64,000 nt of DNA from JACCZX01 sp038216465 (GTDB lineage Bacteria > Pseudomonadota > Gammaproteobacteria > Burkholderiales > Burkholderiaceae_F): the NCBI GenBank assembly GCA_038216465.1, contig JBBQQC010000005.1, forward strand, positions 61,685 to 125,684. The letters are read 5' to 3'. The translations under genes were made by a program, and so were the position numbers. This document shows, piece by piece, positions 59,742 through 64,000 of the stretch (its first letter is position 1; every line of letters starts with the position of its first letter). The notes beneath the pieces were generated by a model that made no database searches, was not told where the DNA came from, and was given only the letters and a program-made list of their open reading frames with translations.

Positions 59742-62700
59742 CTACGCTGACACGCGTTCAGCTAAATATTGCTTGATGAACTTCAGCAGCTCGTCTTCTT
59801 GATAAGGCTTGCCGAGGTACTCGTTAACGCCGAGTTCGAACGCGGTGCTGCGATGTTTTTCGGCCGTGCGCGACGTAATCATGATGATCGGAATAGTCGC
59901 GGTCTGCTTGTTGCCGCGCACGTTGCGCGTCAAGTCGTAGCCGTCCATACGCGGCATTTCGATGTCGACCAGCATGATGTCGGGCTTGACCTCCTGCAGC
60001 TGTCGCAGCGCATCGACGCCGTCCTTCGCTAGCAGCACGGTGTATCCCTGACGCTCCAACAACCGCTGAGTCACCCGGCGCACCGTCAGCGAATCGTCAA
60101 CCACCATTACCGTGGGCACCGTGGACGTCGACAGCTCGGTCACATGATCGATTCTCTTCTGCGCTGCCTTCGCCTCGTCGCGGGCATCGGGCGCGACGTC
60201 GAAGACGGCCGGCGGCTCGGGCGCGCGTGCAATCAGTTGCACCGGGTTGATGATCAACACGATCTCGCCGTTGCCGAGAATCGTTGCGCCCAGGATGCCC
60301 GCGAGCCGCGCCACCTGCACGCCGACGCTCTTGACCACGACCTCCTGATTGCTCGATACCTCGTCGACCGCGATCGCCAACCTATCGTCACCCGAGCGCA
60401 GCAACACGACCGGCGTCTGGCGCGCCAGATGCGGCGTCGTCTCCTCGCCGAGCAGTTGCGTCAACGGTCGCAGCACGACGGTGCCGACCGGCGGAATTTC
60501 AATGATTCCGTCGGTCAGCGCTGCCAGCAGAACGGCCGGCCGGTAGCGGCGCACCTGTTCGACCATGCCGGCAGGAATCGCGTAGCGCCGCCCGCCGATA
60601 CCGACCAGCACAACCTGCGCAACCGCCAGCGTCATCGGCAGGTACAGCGTGAAGCGCGTACCGCGCCCGCTTTCGCTTGAAATTGAAATGCGTCCGCCGA
60701 ACGAAGCAAGCTCGGCACGCACCACATCCATACCGACGCCACGGCCCGCCAGCTCGGTGACTTCGGTCGCCGTTGTAAAACCCGGCTGAAAAATCAACTC
60801 CATCAGCTCGCGATCGCTCAACAGCTGATCGGGTGTTATCAGCTCGCGCTCGACCGCGCGCGCCTGAATGCGCTCGAGGTGCAGACCGGCGCCGTCGTCG
60901 CTGATGACGACGATGATCTCGTTGCCTTCCTGCCGCACGTCGAGCATCAGCTCGCCGGTCTCGGCTTTGCCGGCGGCGCGACGCTCGGCCGGCGCTTCCA
61001 GTCCGTGCACGATCGCATTGCGAATCAGGTGCTCAAACGGGCCTGCCATTTTTTCGAGCACGCCACGATCGAGCTCGGTCGTCGCGCCGCGAATGTCGAA
61101 GCTGACACGCTTGTCGAGCTCCTTCGCCACCTGGCGCGCTACGCGATACAAGCGCTCCGAGACGTTGGAAAACGGCACTAGGCGCACCCGCATCAACTGC
61201 TGCTGCAGATCGCGCGTCAGACGCGACTGCGAGGTCAGATCAGTATCGGCGCTCTGCAAGCCACGCAGCATGTTGCTCTGAACCATCGCCACGTCCTCGA
61301 CCGACTCAGCGAGCATGCGTGTCAGCTCCTGCAGCCGGGTGTAGCGATCGAACTCAAGCGGATCAAAGTCGGCCGATTCGCGCGACAGCTGGTCACCACG
61401 CGCCTGAATCTGCGCATCCGCTTGGATCTCGACTTCGCGCAGCTGCGCACGCAGCCGCGAAATGTTTTCCGTCAGATCCGTCAGCGATCCCTTGATGGTT
61501 CCGACTTCGTTCTCTAACTTCGAGCGCGCGATCGAGACCTCGCCCGCCTGATCGACCAGCTTGTCGAGGACGTCGGCGCGCACGCGGATGAACGTTACAG
61601 CCTGCTGCACGCCCGGTGCAGCTGCGGTGAGCGTGGCGCTGACCTCTCCGCCGATTGCACCGAGCGGCGCCGCAGCAGTCTTGGATGTCTCGGCACGCGC
61701 TTCCACCTTGCTGTCGGCGCGCGCCGCAGCGATATCGATGACCGGTGCGCGCGGCGGCTCGTCGGAATCTGCGCTTGGGGCCAGTGCGGTAGAAGCAGCA
61801 AGCGGATTCTGCAGCTCGTCATACAACGCCATTGCTTGGTCATACTGCGTGTGCAGATCGTCGATGATGATCGGCGGAACATCGGCCAGCTGCATCGCAG
61901 CTTCCATCCGCGTTTCCATCTCGTGTATTGCTTCACCGAGGCGCATCGCACCTGCCATGCGCGCACTGCCTTTGACCGTATGCAGCTTGCGCATCAGATC
62001 GCGCGCGAGCTCGCCGTCGTTGGGATTGCTTGCCAGACCGCGCAGATTGGTCGCCACCGAAGGCAACAGCTCGGCGGCCTCAGTCAAAAACACTTCGAGC
62101 AATTCGGCGTCGATCTCGTCGCGCAAGCGTGATACCGCCGGCTGTTCAGACTCCGCTGCAGCCCCGCCAGGTTCCTGATCATTTTCTGCTGCAACCGCGG
62201 GTTCGGCTTCCGCAGCGAGTTCTGCTTCGAAGTCTTCATCGATGGCCGGCGCCTCGATGACTTCTTCGGTATCGGTGGCGGCATCGTCTGCAAGCGCGAC
62301 GATCTCCGGTTCAGCGACCTGGGGCTCGTCTTCGTGCAGCGCATCGGCTTCGACCAGGTGCAATCCTGCACCGGCGTGCGCATCATCATGCAGCGCGGTA
62401 TGCGCGCGCACGACCGATACGAGGTCGTGCAACGCTCCTGCGTCGAGCGGCGCTTCATCGGGATAAATGCCGGCGGCAAACTGATGCAACATGCCGCGCA
62501 CGCGATCGGTCACGCGCTCGAGCGTGTCGAATTGCGCTGGCATCAAGGCCAGATGTCGGGGACTGAGCATCGTCAACGTCCGCATCAGGTCATCGAGCGG
62601 TTCGGCGATTGAAACTACCGGTGCAAGCCCCACGGTCTTCGAAATGCCCGACAGCGAGTGCGCGCGCCGCATGATGTTCGGCGTCACGCCGCGCGCCGGC

Positions 62701-64000
62701 TCATAGCGCCATTCAGCGATATCGTTGGCGAGCACGCGAATGCATTCGTCGGCTTCCGTCAGGAAGATCGAATAAAGCCCGTGACTGATCTCGAGTGGGC
62801 CGATACGCTTGATATCTTCGCTGCCGGGCTCGGTTGACGCACTCGCAGACGCGGGTTCGGGCGCTGCCGGTTGCGGCGCAAAGCCGAGCTTCCAGTCTGC
62901 CGCTGCAATAACAGTCGGCGCCGGCTGTTGCTCACGCGCTTCGACGTCGCCAACGGTGGATTCGCCAACAGCATCCACTTCGAATTCAATCGTGTGCTGG
63001 TCATCGTTTGGCAGCGCGTCAACGACCACTGCCGACGCGCTGCCGTCAAGCTTTGGGACGGCGGGTATCCCCGGCAATGCGCCTGCGTATTCGAACGCTC
63101 CGCCTTCGCGGACGGCTTGCGCCGCTCGCACCAGCGGAATCGGATCAGGCTCCGCCGCGGGATTGCGCGCGATCTGGTTGATCCAATCGCGGATCACGCG
63201 CTGCGCGCCGTCAGCCAGGTCGAGCAGATCGTCGCTCGCCGAGCGCTCCTGCGCCAGCCACAAGTTAAAGCATTGCTCAACCGCCCAGGCGCCTTCGCCG
63301 ACGGTTCTGAAGCCGACCATCCGGCTCGAACCCTTCAGCGTGTGGAACGCGCGCCGCACGGTGGTCAGCGTCGCTTCGTCATCGCGTGTCGTGCGCAGCA
63401 TCTCGAGTTGTTCGATGATGCTGTCGAGCACGTCACGCGCTTCCTCGACAAAGATCTGGCGCAGTTCGTTGTCGGCGGCTGCTTCGGACGTCGGCAGGGG
63501 CGCGGTCGGCTTCGGAGTTTCCGGGCCGCGGATCGGCGCGAGCAATTTTTCGAGCTCGGCTGCGTCTTCGCGGCGACTGGTCTCTTTCACTTGCTGCAGC
63601 AGCTGACTCGCGCGCGCCGCGTTCTGTTTCAGCGGATCGTTGTCGAGCAGGTCGGCCTCGTTGGCCAGCATCGGCAGCAGGCGTTCGAGCTCTTCGATCG
63701 CGCGCGCGTCTCCCGCCACCTCGACCAACCGCGCCGCTTGTGCGTGCGCTGCTTCGAGCGTTTTGCGAGCGGCCGATTCGACGTTGTCGCCGCGCCGGGC
63801 GGGCAAGCGAATGTCGACGGTGCGCGGCGCGATGTAATCGTCGTCCGCAGGCGCGGCGACGGTGTCGCCGCCCTGCAGCTGTCCGAGATCGGCGCTGAAT
63901 ATTCCGGGGGCCGGGTCGTAGCGGAACATGCCGCGCGGGCGATCCGCATCCTGCCCGACGCTTTCGACGAAGAAGCCGATCGCACCCAGGTTCTGCGCGA
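59742..64000 (-). CDS. chpA: ChpA/PilL-type hybrid chemotaxis histidine kinase, 5' end cut by the window
   Basis: At least 1418 residues are visible and the frame runs past the edge. From the N-terminal side there are three histidine phosphotransfer domains: HTLKGSSRMVG near 63340, AHSLSGISKTVG near 62655 and HTVKGSARMAG near 61980. Acidic, Ala-rich linkers join them. A CheA-type kinase core follows, with the N box HLIRNAIVHGLEAP (near 61000), ISDDGAGL and GRGVGMDVVRAEL. A CheW-like domain (~60250-60660) and a C-terminal receiver (MVVDDSLTVRRV, LVDIEMPRMDG with the phospho-acceptor aspartate) complete it. Such proteins control type IV pilus twitching and cAMP signalling. Its partner pil/chp genes should lie beyond the edge. 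Confidence 0.93.
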   Translation of the reverse strand, partial: AQNLGAIGFFVESVGQDADRPRGMFRYDPAPGIFSADLGQLQGGDTVAAPADDDYIAPRTVDIRLPARRGDNVESAARKTLEAAHAQAARLVEVAGDARAIEELERLLPMLANEADLLDNDPLKQNAARASQLLQQVKETSRREDAAELEKLLAPIRGPETPKPTAPLPTSEAAADNELRQIFVEEARDVLDSIIEQLEMLRTTRDDEATLTTVRRAFHTLKGSSRMVGFRTVGEGAWAVEQCFNLWLAQERSASDDLLDLADGAQRVIRDWINQIARNPAAEPDPIPLVRAAQAVREGGAFEYAGALPGIPAVPKLDGSASAVVVDALPNDDQHTIEFEVDAVGESTVGDVEAREQQPAPTVIAAADWKLGFAPQPAAPEPASASASTEPGSEDIKRIGPLEISHGLYSIFLTEADECIRVLANDIAEWRYEPARGVTPNIMRRAHSLSGISKTVGLAPVVSIAEPLDDLMRTLTMLSPRHLALMPAQFDTLERVTDRVRGMLHQFAAGIYPDEAPLDAGALHDLVSVVRAHTALHDDAHAGAGLHLVEADALHEDEPQVAEPEIVALADDAATDTEEVIEAPAIDEDFEAELAAEAEPAVAAENDQEPGGAAAESEQPAVSRLRDEIDAELLEVFLTEAAELLPSVATNLRGLASNPNDGELARDLMRKLHTVKGSARMAGAMRLGEAIHEMETRMEAAMQLADVPPIIIDDLHTQYDQAMALYDELQNPLAASTALAPSADSDEPPRAPVIDIAAARADSKVEARAETSKTAAAPLGAIGGEVSATLTAAAPGVQQAVTFIRVRADVLDKLVDQAGEVSIARSKLENEVGTIKGSLTDLTENISRLRAQLREVEIQADAQIQARGDQLSRESADFDPLEFDRYTRLQELTRMLAESVEDVAMVQSNMLRGLQSADTDLTSQSRLTRDLQQQLMRVRLVPFSNVSERLYRVARQVAKELDKRVSFDIRGATTELDRGVLEKMAGPFEHLIRNAIVHGLEAPAERRAAGKAETGELMLDVRQEGNEIIVVISDDGAGLHLERIQARAVERELITPDQLLSDRELMELIFQPGFTTATEVTELAGRGVGMDVVRAELASFGGRISISSESGRGTRFTLYLPMTLAVAQVVLVGIGGRRYAIPAGMVEQVRRYRPAVLLAALTDGIIEIPPVGTVVLRPLTQLLGEETTPHLARQTPVVLLRSGDDRLAIAVDEVSSNQEVVVKSVGVQVARLAGILGATILGNGEIVLIINPVQLIARAPEPPAVFDVAPDARDEAKAAQKRIDHVTELSTSTVPTVMVVDDSLTVRRVTQRLLERQGYTVLLAKDGVDALRQLQEVKPDIMLVDIEMPRMDGYDLTRNVRGNKQTATIPIIMITSRTAEKHRSTAFELGVNEYLGKPYQEDELLKFIKQYLAERVSA

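Noticed and set aside
1..64000. Insertion sequences, prophage, CRISPR arrays, tRNA or rRNA genes
   Set aside because: I found no transposase or integrase motifs, no regularly spaced repeats and no tRNA-like cloverleaf or rRNA sequence on reading through both strands. Small RNAs would not be visible by this method.

Overview
This window reads as a chromosomal segment of a GC-rich Gram-negative bacterium, most likely a betaproteobacterium of Burkholderiales type. That assignment is an inference from gene families and order: pcm, rhodanese, tolC and waaA/waaC on the left; a yqgE-yqgF-pyrR-pyrB-pyrC'-plsC string and a ChpA/PilL-type type IV pilus chemotaxis kinase on the right. I see no rRNA or tRNA gene, insertion sequence or CRISPR array. 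Genes are packed tightly, with many 1-8 base start/stop overlaps and many GTG or TTG starts. No gene-free stretch reaches 300 bases.

Roughly 5-52 kb is one large surface-polysaccharide (LPS core and O-antigen) locus. Its left arm holds the minus-strand run algC-galE-waaC-waaA (core sugars, Kdo and heptose transfer), then manC on the plus strand and fcl-rfbA-rfbD on the minus strand. The centre has two facing operons. A plus-strand run goes from rfbC through the ABC-exporter permease (wzm), a flippase-like membrane protein, a GT2 glycosyltransferase, a methyltransferase and an acyltransferase to a large polytopic membrane protein (12.7-20.6 kb). A ten-gene minus-strand run goes from rfbB at 34.8 kb to a methyltransferase ending at 20.6 kb; it carries wzt, four methyltransferases and unusual glycosyltransferases. 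The right arm (35-52 kb, plus strand) holds a double-GT2 enzyme, gmd and rmd, the ADP-heptose pathway (hldA, hldD, gmhB, hldC), a Wzx-like flippase, three methyltransferases, GT4 enzymes, ugd with a UDP-glucuronate epimerase, and a WecA-type initiating transferase. galU follows, facing it.

Together the locus can make GDP-mannose, GDP-fucose and/or GDP-rhamnose, dTDP-L-rhamnose, UDP-galactose, UDP-glucuronate (and its 4-epimer) and ADP-heptose. It can prime a lipid carrier, assemble and decorate a chain (methyl, acyl and possibly amide groups) and export it through Wzm/Wzt. The Wzt has a long C-terminal extension of the kind that recognises the chain end.

The most unusual content is in 18-33 kb, where base composition is visibly lower in GC than the flanks. 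Five proteins of different architecture share the same small sequence module, with a core like G-x-G-R-F/Y-S-x-W-G. It occurs alone behind one membrane segment, fused to a methyltransferase, inside a polytopic membrane protein, and inside two large GT4 glycosyltransferases. One of these GT4 proteins is itself fused behind a complete asparagine-synthase-like amidotransferase, giving a 1330-residue protein. I do not recognise the module as a named domain. It is my best candidate for an undescribed part of this system.
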